Positions 46,455-59,523 of a stretch of 64,000 nucleotides of DNA are shown here, one piece after another (the stretch's first letter is position 1; each line of letters starts with the position of its first letter). The position numbers were made by a program, and so were the translations under genes. The notes beneath the pieces were generated by a model. That model was not told the DNA's origin and searched no databases. It saw only the letters and a program-made list of their open reading frames with translations. The stretch covers positions 1 to 64,000 of the forward strand of contig KN880474.1 in assembly GCA_000934385.1 (NCBI GenBank), in the 5' to 3' direction. Origin of the DNA: Cylindrobasidium torrendii FP15055 ss-10. Lineage: Eukaryota > Basidiomycota > Agaricomycetes > Agaricales > Physalacriaceae.

Positions 46455-49400
46455 ATGGCGGACCTCTTTTCATTCCTGGATGCTGCCCCGGTAGACGAAG
46501 ATGAGGACGTTGAAATGTCCGTGAATGTCCCGGAATCTTCCTCTGCGCCCCGAAAACGCAAAGACGCGCCTATTGCACCTGTCACCATTGACCAGGAGCC
46601 CTCTGGAAAGAAACAAAGATTGGAGGAACCAGAGCATCCGGAAGTTCTTGATGATTTCGAAACGGAGGCCAAACGAGAAGTTGCAGCCAGCGCTGGCTTG
46701 CAGGGATCTGTAGAGGAGGGTGCAAAATTGGAATTGAGGCATCAGGTGCGTGATGATTGCTTTCGTTGATACTTTGGGCTGACCCGTTATAAAGGTCCGC
46801 CATCAAGTTGCAGTACCGCCTGGATACAACTACGTATCAATATCTGAGCACGTACCACCAGCTAAACCAGACCGCGAGTACAAGTTCGAACTCGATCCGT
46901 TTCAGAAGGTGTCCGTCTATGCCATCCAACGCAATGAAAGTGTCCTGGTTTCTGCCCATACATCCGCTGGAAAGACTGTTGTCGCTGAATACGCCATTGC
47001 GCAATGTCTGAACCGCAAGCAGCGCGTTATTTACACAAGTCCAATCAAGGTGCGTTCGACTTGACTCTGTTTGCCGCTGTCTAACTTTTCTCAAGGCACT
47101 CAGTAATCAAAAATACCGCGACATGCTTGCTCTCTTCGGGGATGTTGGCTTGATGACCGGCGACGTGACGATAAATCCATCTGCAACCTGCCTTGTGATG
47201 ACCACCGAGGTAGCTAGTCACACCGCTCTTGTTATAACTTTCTGATCCCATTCTAGATTCTACGCTCTATGCTTTACCGTGGCTCAGAGGTCATGCGCGA
47301 GGTCGCTTGGGTCATCTTCGACGAAGTGCATTACATGCGCGACAAAGAGCGCGGTGTGGTTTGGGAGGAAACCATTATTCTTCTACCCCATACCGTTCGC
47401 TATGTCTTCCTGTCCGCCACGATACCCAACGCAATGCAGTTCGCTGAATGGATATGCAAGTCCCACGACCAGCCCTGTCACATTGTTTACACCGACTTCC
47501 GTCCAACACCACTACAACATTACTTATTCCCTGCCGGCGGTGAGGGAATCTACCTCGTTGTCAACGAGAAGGGTGAGTTCAAGGAGGACAACTTTGCGAA
47601 GGCTATGGGTCAACTCCAGGCGTCGAGTGGTGAAGACCCCGCGGATGCCCACAGCGGCAAAGGACGCAAGGGCAAGTCAAAAAAGGGTGGCCAGGATAAG
47701 AAAGGCTCGTCCGACATTGCGCGGATCGTGCGCAAAATCTTCAACGGCAACTTCCACCCCGTCATTGTGTTCTCCTTTTCCAAGCGCGACTGCGAGGCGC
47801 ATGCCCTTTCCCTCACCAAATACGAGTTCAACAACCAGGACGAGCAGAATCAGGTCCAGGAGATCTTTACGAACGCTATTGGCGCACTCTCGGAGGAAGA
47901 CCGGCAGCTCCCCCAAATAACAAATCTCCTTCCTCTCCTCCGCCGCGGCATTGGTGTCCATCACAGTGGCCTTCTCCCCATTCTCAAAGAGGTCATCGAA
48001 ATCATCTTCCAGGAGGGACTCATCAAGGTTCTCTTCGCGACAGAAACGTTCTCCATCGGTCTCAACATGCCTGCGAAGACGGTCGTTTTCACTGGAACTA
48101 CCAAATTCGACGGTAAAGAGCAACGCAATCTCTCATCCGGCGAGTACATCCAAATGTCCGGCCGTGCTGGTCGTCGTGGTCTCGATGACCGTGGTGTGGT
48201 TATCCTGATGTGCGACGAGAAGCTAGAGCCTACTTCTGCGAAGGAGATGATCAAAGGGCAGGCGGACCGCTTGGACTCAGCCTTCCACCTTGGATACAAC
48301 ATGATCATGAATCTCATGAAGGTCGAGGGTATCAGTCCAGAGTACATGCTTGAGCGGTGTTTCTTCCAATTTCAAAGTAGCGCCGGTATTCCTCAGCTCG
48401 AAAAAGGTTTGTACCGTTTATTCAGGTTTGCTTGCCCCTATTCATTTGGTTTCGAAGATCTTCAGAAAGAGGAGGAGACCCAACGCAAGACAGTCATCCA
48501 GGACGAGGTGCTTGTCGCTCAATACTACGAGATACGACAACAGCTCGACCAACTAGCAGAAGATATGCGGGCAGTCATTACCCATCCGTCATTTGCCTTA
48601 CCATTCATGCAACCCGGTCGACTTGTTCGCGTCAAGTACAAGGACCTCGATTTTGGCTGGGGCGCGGTTTTGACCTTCCAGAAACGCCTCCCACCGAAGG
48701 TCCGTCTCTTTTTCTTTTGTGTCGTTGTGTTTCTAATAGTTCATCAGAACCAACCCATGCTTGGTGATGTGCCACCACACGAGCAGTACGTCGTTGACGT
48801 ACTGTTGAATTGCGCGCCTGGCGGGAGCACGCCTCGAGATCGTAGTGCCATCACCACCATCACACCGAACGGCGTTCTCCCATGTCCAAAGGACAGTAAA
48901 CCGAATCCCCTGGTGGTCCCTGTGTTACTCGCTTGCATACAGAGTATTAGCCATGTACGCATTGTGCTTCCAAAGGACCTTCGCCCGGACTCCAGTCGAC
49001 TAAGCGCATGGAAGACGATGGGAGAGGTGCACAAGCGATTTTCGGCCGGCATCCCGCTTTTGGACCCCATAGAGAGCCAAAATATCAAGGATGAGAAGTT
49101 CATTGAGCTCGTCCGGGTGCGTTCCCTGTCCTTCTCCATTATGTTTTGCTGAAAGTGAGTGTAGAAAATAGCGGCGCTAGAGGACAGGCTCAAGGGCAGC
49201 CCATTGCACAATGACCCGAGACTACCACAGCTGTTCACTCAGTATTCTGAAAAACGGGATGGACAGGATCGTATCCGGTCATTGAAGCGGCGCATACAGA
49301 GCACGCACGACGTCCTACAAATGGAGGAACTGAAGGCGCGCAAACGCGTGTTGCGCCGGTTGAACTTTACAACGGCGGCGGACATTGTCGACACGAAGGG

Positions 49401-50017
49401 TCGGGTTGCTTGTGAGATCAGTACGGGTGATGAGCTTTTGCTCACGGAGCTCATCTTTAACGGAACTTTCAACACGCTCGAGCCAGAGGAGTGTTGCGCG
49501 CTGTTGAGCTGCTTCGTCTTTGATGAAAAGGTGTGTACGCTGCAGGTCTATCTTATTCAATTCAATCTCATTGAGGAATAGAGCGAGCAGCAGACGAAGC
49601 TAAAGGAGGAGCTGGCAACACCGCTGCGCGTTCTGCAGGAGCTTGCGCGCCGCATTGCAAAGGTCTCGAAGGAGTCAAAGCTGCCAATCGATGAGGACAA
49701 ATATGTACAATCGTTCAAGGTCGAGCTCATGGAGGCTGTACTTTCTTGGTGCAAAGGCGCATCGTTTTCGGACATTTGCAAGGTTCGTTTCGCCTACCTG
49801 GTGTGTACTACATTAATTGACCCACGATGTGTAGCAAACGGACACCTTTGAGGGAAGTCTCATCCGTGTATTCCGTCGCTTAGGTGAACTTCTCCGTCAA
49901 ATGGCAATGGCGGCTAAGGTCATAGGTAATGGGGAGCTGGAGAAGAAATTTGAAAAAGCATCGGAGATGCTCGAGAGGCCAAATACGGTTATTTTCTGCT
50001 CGTCGTTGTATCTGTAA
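46455..50017 (+). CDS. MTR4: Exosome RNA helicase MTR4 (Ski2-like)
   Basis: Nine exons: 46455-46745, 46795-47049, 47096-47209, 47257-48406, 48458-48699, 48748-49116, 49165-49530, 49582-49782, 49835-50017 (1056 residues, the usual MTR4 size). It unwinds RNA for the nuclear exosome and is the helicase of TRAMP. Motifs in order: [24 protein letters not shown] (about residue 150), [73 protein letters not shown] and [10 protein letters not shown]. An arch/KOW region and a C-terminal DSHCT domain ([35 protein letters not shown], ending [21 protein letters not shown]) complete it. The N-terminal 95 residues are a variable acidic/basic leader. Confidence 0.95.
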
Positions 50018-50689
50018 TTTACAGTCGTGCTTGCATATCCATGTATTTTTTCGTGCATAAACAACGTCACTGGCCTTGCGTAATATTCAAGCAAAAGGTA
50101 GACTACCCTCTTTCAAAAACCCGAGCTATCAAAAAGTTGGGATATTGGTAATTTGCCGAGAAAACCAGCTTGATTTATGCGCGCAACACGAAGGCGGGCG
50201 TATTGTCGCCAAGACAGCACACGGCAAAGAAATCTCGTGCAGAGCGAAAATGCAGCGACGACGATGGGATTATGCAGACAATGGATAACAGAGAGTAGAT
50301 ATATAAAAAAGCAACGTCGGATGTCTGGGTATGTATGTAGTTGAAAGCCAGCTCAAGAGGACTGAGGTTAATATACGATTTCGGCGGGCAAAGGCGTCAG
50401 TGTATCGTCGCCCTGCAGTGAGGCCACAGGGCGACAGCAACATGTAATAGTAGTCTGGTAATTTCCTTCCGGTCGTATAAGGGAGAGAGCAAGAATAGTT
50501 TTCCTTCCGGTCGTGAGAGAACGTTAGAAAGAAAAGAGGAGCGTGCGCGCCAGCGCTGTACGGATAATACGGTATTAACAGCGACGGTAGGACGGTCCCG
50601 TCTTGGTATCATCCAAAACAAAAAAGATCAGCTACTTGGTAGAAGTCTGCGGGCTAGTAATAACATCATAAGTCCAAGAAATCCCCAGA
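50018..50689. other. Intergenic stretch between convergent genes
   Basis: About 670 bp between the 3' ends of MTR4 and the DYRK-type kinase. A short imperfect direct repeat (TTTCCTTCCGGTCGT) occurs at about 50461-50475 and 50499-50513. No supported gene. Confidence 0.45.
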
Positions 50690-53600
50690 TCACGAAGCCA
50701 CACACCCATTCAGTGTCCGAGCCGAGTGATACGACGACAAGCTCTGCGGCTGGGAAGCACGGTATCGTGACGACGACCCAAGCGTAGATGCATGTTGTGA
50801 TGAACTCGGGGTGAGCGGCACAGCGCCAGAAGTCGTCCTCGACGAACGAGCGGTCAGCGGAGTCGGCGCACTGATCAACGATTTCTTCGGCGTCTCGAGA
50901 ATATCCTTCTTGCGACCAATAAGGCTGCTCGATGAGGTCGCTTGTGACTTGGGGGTTCCCGGCACCTTGTACTGACGCCCTATACCGGTAATGAATGGAT
51001 GCCGTAGTGCACCAGACGGCTTGATACGCTTCTCCGGATCCCAGATGAGGCACTTTGCGATGAAGTCCACAAAGTTATCGTCACCACACCGCAAAACCTG
51101 CGCCAGTGACTTGGTCCCAGGACGGCGCTTGCGGCCCTTCGAGTTGGACACAATTCTAGGGTTGCCATTGGACTCTGCAAATTGTTAGCAGATGTCTCGA
51201 CAAGAGGAAGCGTACGCACCAAAGAAGAGCTTCTTGCGCGAGCTCTTGTTCACAAACTCCTTGTCCGGAACGCCAAGCACCTCCATGATGCACGCCAGTT
51301 GCTCTTGTTCGTTTTCGCCAGGGAAGATTGGGAAGCCGGTATACAACTCAGCGAGGATACACCCCAGACTCCACATATCAATGGCCATGTGGTAGTGCAT
51401 CCCAAGGATAACTTCAGGCGAACGGTAGAAACGAGACTGAATGTACGTATAGACTGCACTTAGTGTCAGCAACCGCATGGCGAAAAGATGGCTGTGGACA
51501 TACTCTTCTCGCTTTCTAGACAGCTACTCCCGAAGTCGATAACCTTGATCGCACTCTTCGCAGGATGGCGAAGCAGAACGTTCTGGAAAGACCGGTAAGA
51601 GACTCATACCAAGGACGGCAGTCTGCCGAACCCACCTCTGGCTTCAAATCGCAGTGAACAATGCGATGGTGTCGCATGAGGCTCAATGCATAGAGCATCT
51701 GACTCGTAAACCGACGAATCAACGCAGTCGTAAAGCCCACAAAGCCATTCGCCTTGATCAACTCGTACAAGTTGATGCTCAGCAACTCCATCGCAATGCA
51801 CAAATGCCCTCGGAAATAGAAGTGCTCCGTCATCTTAATAACATGATGCTTCTCCTCTTCGTCCTACGAGCGACATCAGTATGTATGGTTGGAAAGGACA
51901 AGAATATTGTACCCATTTACGCAGATTATCCAAAATCTTGATCTCAACAAGTGCCTGGTGGTGGAAACGCTTCTTGTTCCGGATAATCTTGATCGCCACG
52001 CTCTCGCCCGTCTTGTGATCCCGACAGTTCAACACTTGGCCGAATGAACCCTTTCCAACAGACTCGATGACCTCGTAGCGGTACGCCAGGTGGTCGTGGA
52101 ACACGATCTGATAGTCGCCGCGGTCGTCGTCGTACCCAAAATTGTTTGTTGTCACATCCGGAGTAGCCATTTTCTTCTTGCTGTGTGCACCAGTGTAGTA
52201 CACGCTCGGGAATTCAAGTATTTCCTTGCGTTCGTACTCGGAGAGATACTGGTTTTGTGAACCCTTGAGAACAGCTACAATGGATGTCAACGAGTGTAAG
52301 AAAAAGATGCATTTGAACACACCTTGAGGAGTAAGGCCCTCAGCGGGCGGGATGGGTTCAGGGAACCGCAACAGCTCATCCAACTCTGCCTGCGTAGATC
52401 CGGCCGCCAGCTTCTTGGCATGCTGGCGCTTGATGTAGTTCAGCATTTCCTCGTCTCCCAAAATCTCATCCTCATCCATAGAGCTAGGTACCGGCGACGG
52501 TGTGGACAAAGACTGTCGACTAGATGATGCCGACGCCGTCGCCATTGTTTGATGGATGTTGTGAGAGCTGTTGTGTGATGAGCGCGGCAGGGATATCTTG
52601 GGACTCAAAAGCTTCAGCTTGGAGGGAGACAACGCCGAGAAGCGGTGATGAGAAGAAGACGCTGTCGGCGTAGCGTCGGTGGTCGTGCCCAGCGAGTTGA
52701 CAGATGCGGTCGATGACTTGCGCAAGCCAGTGAATGAAACTGAGTCCCGGTTCTTCCGTGGAAGAATGCTGGAAGTCGATGCAGATGCTCCCGCTCCAGA
52801 CACCTGTCGGGGCATACGCGAAGAGATTGAATTGGTGACAGTCGACGGCGAGGAACGTATCCGGCTCGAGCTTGGGGTAGGCTTCGTGCTTGATGATGAC
52901 TCGCCCGTTGAATCCATCATGCCGAACTCATTGAGCGTTGGGGATGGGTTGTTGGAAGCGGTAGTGGCATGGACGCTGCTTTGACGGCGTGCAGTCAATG
53001 TGGAGCCCTTGAAGTTTGGCGACCCTGTGGCAGATGTGCGGCTGGAGATACGTGGAATCTTGGTCGGAGCCTCCTTCGACATCCCAGTGGAGGAGTTGAG
53101 CAACGTGTTCGGTGGCCCGTCTTTACTGGACTCCTTGCTGACAGACGTGTTGGCGCCGACTGAAGGGGATCCAGCAATGGTGGGGAGCCTATGAGTGTTG
53201 CTGCTTCGTATGGAGGTGTCCGACTGTTTCTGGAGCGAGCTAATCGTCTGGGACGTCAAGCGGGATGAGGCTATTGAACTGCGAGAAGATGAGGCAGACG
53301 GCGGCGTATCTGGTGCGCCCTTGAGCCGCGCAACACGTTGGGCAGTGGCGGGCTCGAGTGCAGCGACATGTAAAGGAGGCAGATTGACAGGGGATTTGCC
53401 CTTCCGGCTGGGAGGGTCTGCAGATGATAGTGTCTATTTCATAGCTCGTCAATAAACAAGACACACGGGTTTCAAAAACCACGCACCTTGCCTCTCTTCC
53501 TGCCCATAAGCGCAGATATCCTGCTCTCGCTGCGGTCCTTATCATCCTTCTTCTTCTCCTTCTCGGTCCTCGACTTTTCTCTCTTCAGGTCGTCGGCTTC

Positions 53601-56491
53601 TCGCGGACTCTTGGTCGCAGTGTCCTTCGAGTCACTGTGGAGACTCCTTCTTGAACTCGAACCTTTTAGTAGTGAAGGAAGACCGAGACTCAACATGGAA
53701 GATTTTCGATGAGCAGACGTGGACGGCGGGTTGTGGTCGCCAGGCGAGCTTGGGCGTTTCTTGAGCGTCGACGGCGTTTGCGGCGGGAGCGAGCCCGTGG
53801 GGTGCGGCGGCGGCGTGGTTGGGTTCGGAGGTGGCTGTTGCATGGACTGTGATGACGACCGACGGAAGAAAGGAATCGAGGAGGGCGTGAGGCGTTTCGA
53901 CTGGCCACGCCTTACTGACGACGTCGGACTCATAGGACCTGTGGGTGCAGCGAGGCTGGTGCTGGCGCTGGAATCGGTACCAGAACGACTCGGAATGCGG
54001 CTGCGCTCTGGAGTCTTCGAGCTGGGGGCGGGCGTTCTCACGGAACCGACGGACGACATGGATGCAAGTGACGAAGCTGATGCCATCGCATCTGGATGTG
54101 TTGGGGACCAAGAATTGGCGGGAACGGCAGGCATGTTTGCTCGGTCCTTTTCGCCGGACTTGCGCGACTGCCCGAAGCTCACAGAACGAGGACTGATCTG
54201 GAATGACTGGGACTTATGGCTTGTGGAAGGCGATCCGGATAGCTTGATGCTGAGAGCGTTCGAAAAACTCCATTTCTTCGACGGTGTTTTAGGTGCTTGC
54301 GGCGTTGAGTCTGAGGCCGATGCCGCAGTAGCGTATCCTGAGGAGTAGTGCCGGCTCTGGCGACGAGAGGACGGAACATCCTCAGATGATGACGTGTGGC
54401 CAACACTAGGAACCTCTAAATGATCGCTGCCCACATTGTCGTGGCTGTCCTCGGTCGCAGAACTGTGAGAGAAGGTCGGACCGGTGGCAGTATGTGGAGG
54501 AGACCTATATGTGGAGAGGTCTTTAGGGAGCGGAGGCACTGGCGGAACCTCGGCGTCGTCCGTAACCTCTCCGTTGCTGGCCAGTGACGCAACACGGTCC
54601 TTGAAGGAGGTGGCATCACTAGAGTGGTTGCTGGAAACGTCGCTGCTGGCACTGTTGCGGCGGTTCTTGCGCAGTGAAGCAACAGATACGGAAGTCGCAC
54701 TGGTAGTCGCGGACATGGACGCTGAGTCACGCGAACTAGTCGTGGGAGTGCTGGCATAAGTAGTGGATGAGGCAGATCCTCTCTTGGGCTGCATGCTGGA
54801 CCTGGTGCTGGAGGTTCCGGTCTTTTTGGGCGTCTTTTCTTGGCTATAGGCATATTGATCGTCGCTGCTCAGTGCCGTCCCGACTGGCTCGACATCGAGC
54901 AGCGACTCCTGGGCCAGGCCAAGCAGCTGCCGTTGGGCCAGATCCCTTTCGCGGGCGGAAGTACTTGAACGATTCGGCTTACCCTCTCCACCGGACTCCC
55001 TGTTGCTAGATCTAGCGGGTGGAGAACTCGGACGACTGAGGCTCGCGGTGCGGCTCACGCTGGCGATGCTCGACCTCGCACGCGCCTTACTCCCAGAAAT
55101 CCCGTCCAACTTCCGTAACGCCTCTGCCGTTGCCTCATCATCCATGCCCGACCATCCTTCTTGTGTACCCCGCAGTAATGAATGAGCAACGTTGGGAGAG
55201 TGTGCATAATGTGGAGATGCGTTGCCACCACTGCCGCGAAGAATGTGCTGGATCGAGTTTGTCGATGGTGAAGGCGGCAGATGAGAGTAGTCGCTTGTAT
55301 GACGGCGCGGTTCGTGCGGACTCGACGCGGAGGAGCCGCCTGAAGTCTGTCGAGAATGCCTGTTGCTGCTCTTGGGAGTGCCCGTGCTCAGGCCCAGGCT
55401 CTCACGACGCCTGGCCTTGGCTGCCTCGCGCAAAACGGACGCGCTATTGCCACCTGCCGAATTCGTGCTCCGGTGCCGACGAGTAAACACTTTTTCATCT
55501 TGCACGCGGTCCCTCGGGGATGTACTGGCGCTGTCGCTCTTCGAGGCCGGCATACCGGTCTGATCGAGCTCAAACTCCTCTGAAGACCGCTTGCGAGCCT
55601 TCCGTGTGGGCACGGCATACGCACTGGGTGGTCCCACCTCAGACGATTCGCCTATAGGGCTAGATAGTCGTTGAGGTAATGGCTCCGTCGGTACGCGCGC
55701 CTTGCGTGGATATAGAATTTCCTCGCCACCACTTTCGTCTGCGAGTGACGGTCGTTGCCGAAGTGGACGCTGGGGAGGAGGTAGTTTTGGAAGCTTGATT
55801 ATCCTGTAAGAACAAAGGAGGGCAATAGAACAAAGGAAACGTACATCATCCTTGTCAGAAACTTCTCCATCAACGGCTTCGATAGTCCAGGGACTGTCAG
55901 GAACGTCGTCTTCGGCGTCGGCAGCATCGATGACTTGGTACGCCTCGTCCTCTAATACGGCTTCGGGAATGGAAATGCGGTCTTCACTAGCGCTGGTGTG
56001 GCTACGCGTCCACCTTGGGGTCGCGAGTTCCCCGACGCCTACTAGCCCACGCCGGTCGATGGCGGCAGGATCCCGAGCCGGCGTGACTGGTGCATGGTAC
56101 GGTTGTTGATTATCCGGTGTACGTGGCAATGGAGGCAACGGGGGCGGGAATGGGGAGTCTGAACCGGACTGGGTCGAAAAGTAGTACGGGTCCAACGAGA
56201 CACTCGAGGCCGACCGGCTGGCGGGATAATCCGTATCGATCGGTGGGTCCTCCAAGGCCGGGGACACAAGAACACTGGGCTGAAGTAGTGGTTATGACGG
56301 GCGGCAGACGCGAGAACTCTAAGGCCTACCTGCAACGTCTGTGCCGACTCGGCAAGCATGTCGTCCTCGTCTCCTGGGCTGTAGTCTGTGCGTCGTACAG
56401 CGGGAGATACGCCTTGAAACTCCAGTGTCGGTGGTCGTTCGCGTCGGCGTGGGCTTGAGCTGAGGTCGGCGGGCGAGGCAGGAGCCGACAT
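50690..56491 (-). CDS. DYRK-family protein kinase, Pom1-like, with very long N-terminus
   Basis: Nine exons on the minus strand: 56330-56491, 55845-56279, 53487-55793, 52323-53433, 51913-52274, 51636-51863, 51504-51582, 51220-51453, 50690-51174 (about 1800 residues). The kinase domain lies near residues 1400-1690: [62 protein letters not shown] (with the DYRK activation-loop YxY-type segment VYTYIQSR changed to IYTYIQSR), [20 protein letters not shown] and HPFIT. The DYRK box-like [13 protein letters not shown] precedes it. About 1300 Ser/Thr/Pro-rich residues precede the kinase, as in fission yeast Pom1, which positions cell division. The tail is also Ser-rich. The 51-nt intron at 55794-55844 keeps frame if retained. 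Confidence 0.9.
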
Positions 56492-58545
56492 AATAATTAA
56501 CAGTCACGCAAAAGAAAAAGAAGCAAAGGAGCGGCGACGGCGAGCGCGGCGCTGCTCAATATGGCGAGCAGTCGATTTGCTCGGCGCGCAGGACGATGAG
56601 CGGTGGCGGTGGGTGATTGCCTCGTCGTCGTTGAAGCCCAAGCTGGCGCCTCGTGTATTTGGTCCTGTTGGTCATCGGCATCGGACCCTTTTGCACGCCA
56701 CAAATTGGCATTGCAGCCTACAGAATGTCGAGATCGTAGAATCTGGTGCGTTGGATTTAGGATGGATGCCATACAGCGAAAGGCAGCATCGATGCGCATA
56801 ACTACTGTCTGCGGGATTTATAAGCACACAATGAACTGGCCCAAAATAGCGATTGCCATCAAAGCGCTTGAGGATCCCTAGTAAACCTTGGATAGCGTGG
56901 GCTACAGACAAAATAAAGGTGCAGATACCGCGAGCTCTAGGATATCGATACAGTCTCAGATGAGCGTGCCAAAGCTGTGGCTGCCATTAGCAACATTAGG
57001 CCGTAATTGATCTCACAGCCTCCCGAGCAATATTGCACGAGCAAGAATAATCGGACTACAGACCTGATGCAAATGAGTGAGGGTAAGTTGCACTCTGGTA
57101 ATTCGATAAGGCAGCGAAGGTGATAGGTACGCAGGCCTTGCGATGAGTGTTGAAAAAGCCGTGCTCAGAGACTTGCCTTCGCGACTCGCTTCCAGTGTGC
57201 AAGCCATGATCATGCATGATCACACAGGTGGTATGATACTTTCAAGTTTCCTGTACGAGGGGACACTGCCTGGCTCCACATTGGCCGACATTCAAGCTTC
57301 CTGGCATATTTGAGCGCTGAAGCGCGCATGCACTAGTGATTGGCACAATGCATGGAATCTCAGGGATCGACGGTGAGCATCCTCACACTTATCGACAACT
57401 CGAGCAGAGCAATGCAACAACAAAAGAAGGGGAAACTACAGGTACTCAGAAAGAGCAGAGCAAAGTCAACTGCCCGCGGAATCTAAAGCACAGGCCCATC
57501 ACACGCAATTGAACGCTCGAGCAGCAGGTACGGGTTCAAACAAAATGTTCCTGAAAGCCTACAAAACCCTCGTCTGGACAATGGAAGTGAAGGCCATAGC
57601 TGGCGCGAAATCGAGCTCAAGTCAATGCGTCTCAATTGCTTTACATCATGTTCACGCAATTGCAACGCTCAACTGTGTTGCAGAGGTAACGAAGGGTTTA
57701 CTCGAGCTTCCGCATACCTTCTGACCCATGAGCGAACTTCATCGCAGCCAACACCCTCAGCTCGCTCTGGAAGTCACTCAATGATCCATCCCCGGGATGA
57801 CCAACAGTCCTATTCGCATTCATCCTGGTATGCGGGTGACCACCCTGATCTCTGTGCGGACGCCGGAAACGAGGAAAGTCGAAGCCCTGAAAATTCCCAA
57901 GGTCATCCACAAGCGTGGGAACCCCAAAAAATCTGCCTACACCGTATGATACAATCGCAAATGCCGACAGCGATGGTGGGAGTCAACATCTGAGAAAGGA
58001 AAACATGCTGCACCTGGCCTTCCGCCTGCTGGTTGCATTAGTACAGAGCGAATCCAATACACTGACAAGTCCAACCAGAGTCCAACACATCCCCGTCTGG
58101 CTCCGCGGGAGCAAAGCTCGCTCTTCGTCGTCGATCACGTAGTGTCATTGCGGAGCACGATCGCGACGCGTCGAATACGCGCGCGTACCCCGGCCTCCAA
58201 AGCCAGAAATAATCGCAGCCGAGCACACTCCTCGTCCCTGGTCCCCGGTTGATGAGCGCCACCAAAACCAAACCCAAAAGCTAAAACGGTAACGCAAAGA
58301 AAAAGAAAAAGAATCAAGTTGAAATTTCCACAAACGGCGCGGCAGCGGCGCGCATGCCAGAATACTACAAGCAAAGAGGTAACTGATGGGTACAAGGAAG
58401 ATATATAATAGTAACGTAAGTAACAGTGATACAATGAGCAAGCGGCGGGCGGGCGAGAGGGCAGATAACGCGAGATGAAGCGGGGCGGACGGGCATGACA
58501 GTCCGGGCATTGCCAAGGCAGGGAGGGAGCAAATGAATTTCTGTC
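56492..58545. other. Intergenic stretch, no supported gene
   Basis: About 2 kb between the 5' end of the DYRK-type gene and the 3' end of the compact zinc-cluster gene. Frames are short, with no motif that I recognise. The part near 58200-58540 is probably 3' untranslated sequence of the zinc-cluster gene. Confidence 0.45.
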
Positions 58546-59418
58546 CTACTGGTGCATGTAGTACTGCTGTGCCCCAGCCAATGTATAGGACGTGGACGAT
58601 TGTGGATACGCCTGCTGCTCATACGCAGCGTACGCCTCGGGGTAGTACTCCGCTGGCGCCGGCTCGGGCGGTGTTGAGTAAACCACAGGATATGGATTTC
58701 CAGTCGTGGGATTGTGAACAATATGGGACGATGTATATGCGTGTTGAGGCTGTTGATGTTGTTCGTAATGCTCATGCGAATGGTGTTGATGATATATCGG
58801 CGCTTGTTCTGCCGCATGGTGCGCGTACATGGGCGCATCTTGATGATGAGGCACGTATGGCGGCGGCGGATAGTCCATACCCTGGGGCATCGGGGCGTAA
58901 TGCTCGGGCGGGGCGGGGGCCAATGCATGAGATGCATACATCGGGGAGTCGTAGGCGGGAGCACCGAGAGCTGCGGCGGCCTTGGCCTTGGCAACCTCGT
59001 CTCGGCGACCTGGAACTTTGGTCAGACGCGTGAGCATCGGGCATCGAGCTGGACACGCACCCTTGTCATCGCGTTTCTTGTATGGACCGCGCTTGAAGCC
59101 CTTGCGGCGCTCCTTGCGCTTCGAGTCGACGCACTCGTCGGCGGTGCCGTACCGTGTACAGCGTGCGCATGGGCGAACGTCCTCGCACTTTTTGCACGCC
59201 TTCTGGCACTTGACGCATGCGTTCTTCACCTGGCGCCGCTTCTGTCGCACGGGCCGTCCAGGGGCCGAGGCCGTCGTGTCATAGAGCACCGAGGCGTCTA
59301 CCTGGGCGCCAGTGAAGGAATGGAGTTGCTGTGGAGAGCCAACCATTGCGTCGGACGATGGCGAGTGGACGTATGTCGACGTATTCGGCGCGCTAAAGTC
59401 GATGGTAATGGTCGACAT
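58546..59418 (-). CDS. Compact Zn2Cys6-like DNA-binding protein
   Basis: Two exons on the minus strand, 59061-59418 and 58546-59015 (275 residues). The cluster near residues 67-95 reads NACVKCQKACKKCED, RPCARC, ADEC, with one additional Cys inside the first loop. The arm KERRKGFKRGPYKKRDDK follows. The remainder is low complexity, rich in His, Tyr, Pro, Gln and Ala (PPPPYVPHHQDAPMY, HHSHEHYEQHQQPQHAY), and has no fungal TF domain. It is probably a nuclear regulator. The intron lies in the basic arm. An in-frame ATG at 59511 exists but sits about 5 nt after the TATA box, so the ATG at 59418 is preferred. Confidence 0.82.
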   Translation of the reverse strand: MSTITIDFSAPNTSTYVHSPSSDAMVGSPQQLHSFTGAQVDASVLYDTTASAPGRPVRQKRRQVKNACVKCQKACKKCEDVRPCARCTRYGTADECVDSKRKERRKGFKRGPYKKRDDKGACPARCPMLTRLTKVPGRRDEVAKAKAAAALGAPAYDSPMYASHALAPAPPEHYAPMPQGMDYPPPPYVPHHQDAPMYAHHAAEQAPIYHQHHSHEHYEQHQQPQHAYTSSHIVHNPTTGNPYPVVYSTPPEPAPAEYYPEAYAAYEQQAYPQSSTSYTLAGAQQYYMHQ

Positions 59419-59515
59419 TGAGGAGAGAAAGTGTGAAGTGTCCAAAGCCAAATGGGTGAGTTGGTGGGCGTTGTGGGGGAGGATATGCGGGGGGATGATC
59501 TGCCTAGACATTCAA

Positions 59516-59523
59516 TATTTATA
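59516..59523 (-). promoter_or_regulatory. TATA box of the compact zinc-cluster gene
   Basis: The minus strand reads TATAAATA about 98 nt before the ATG at 59418. Its place decides between two in-frame starts, because the more upstream one would precede the transcription start. Confidence 0.5.

Noticed and set aside
59419..59511. Upstream in-frame ATG at 59511 as start of the compact zinc-cluster protein
   Set aside because: It lies about 5 nt downstream of the TATA box, before the likely transcription start.
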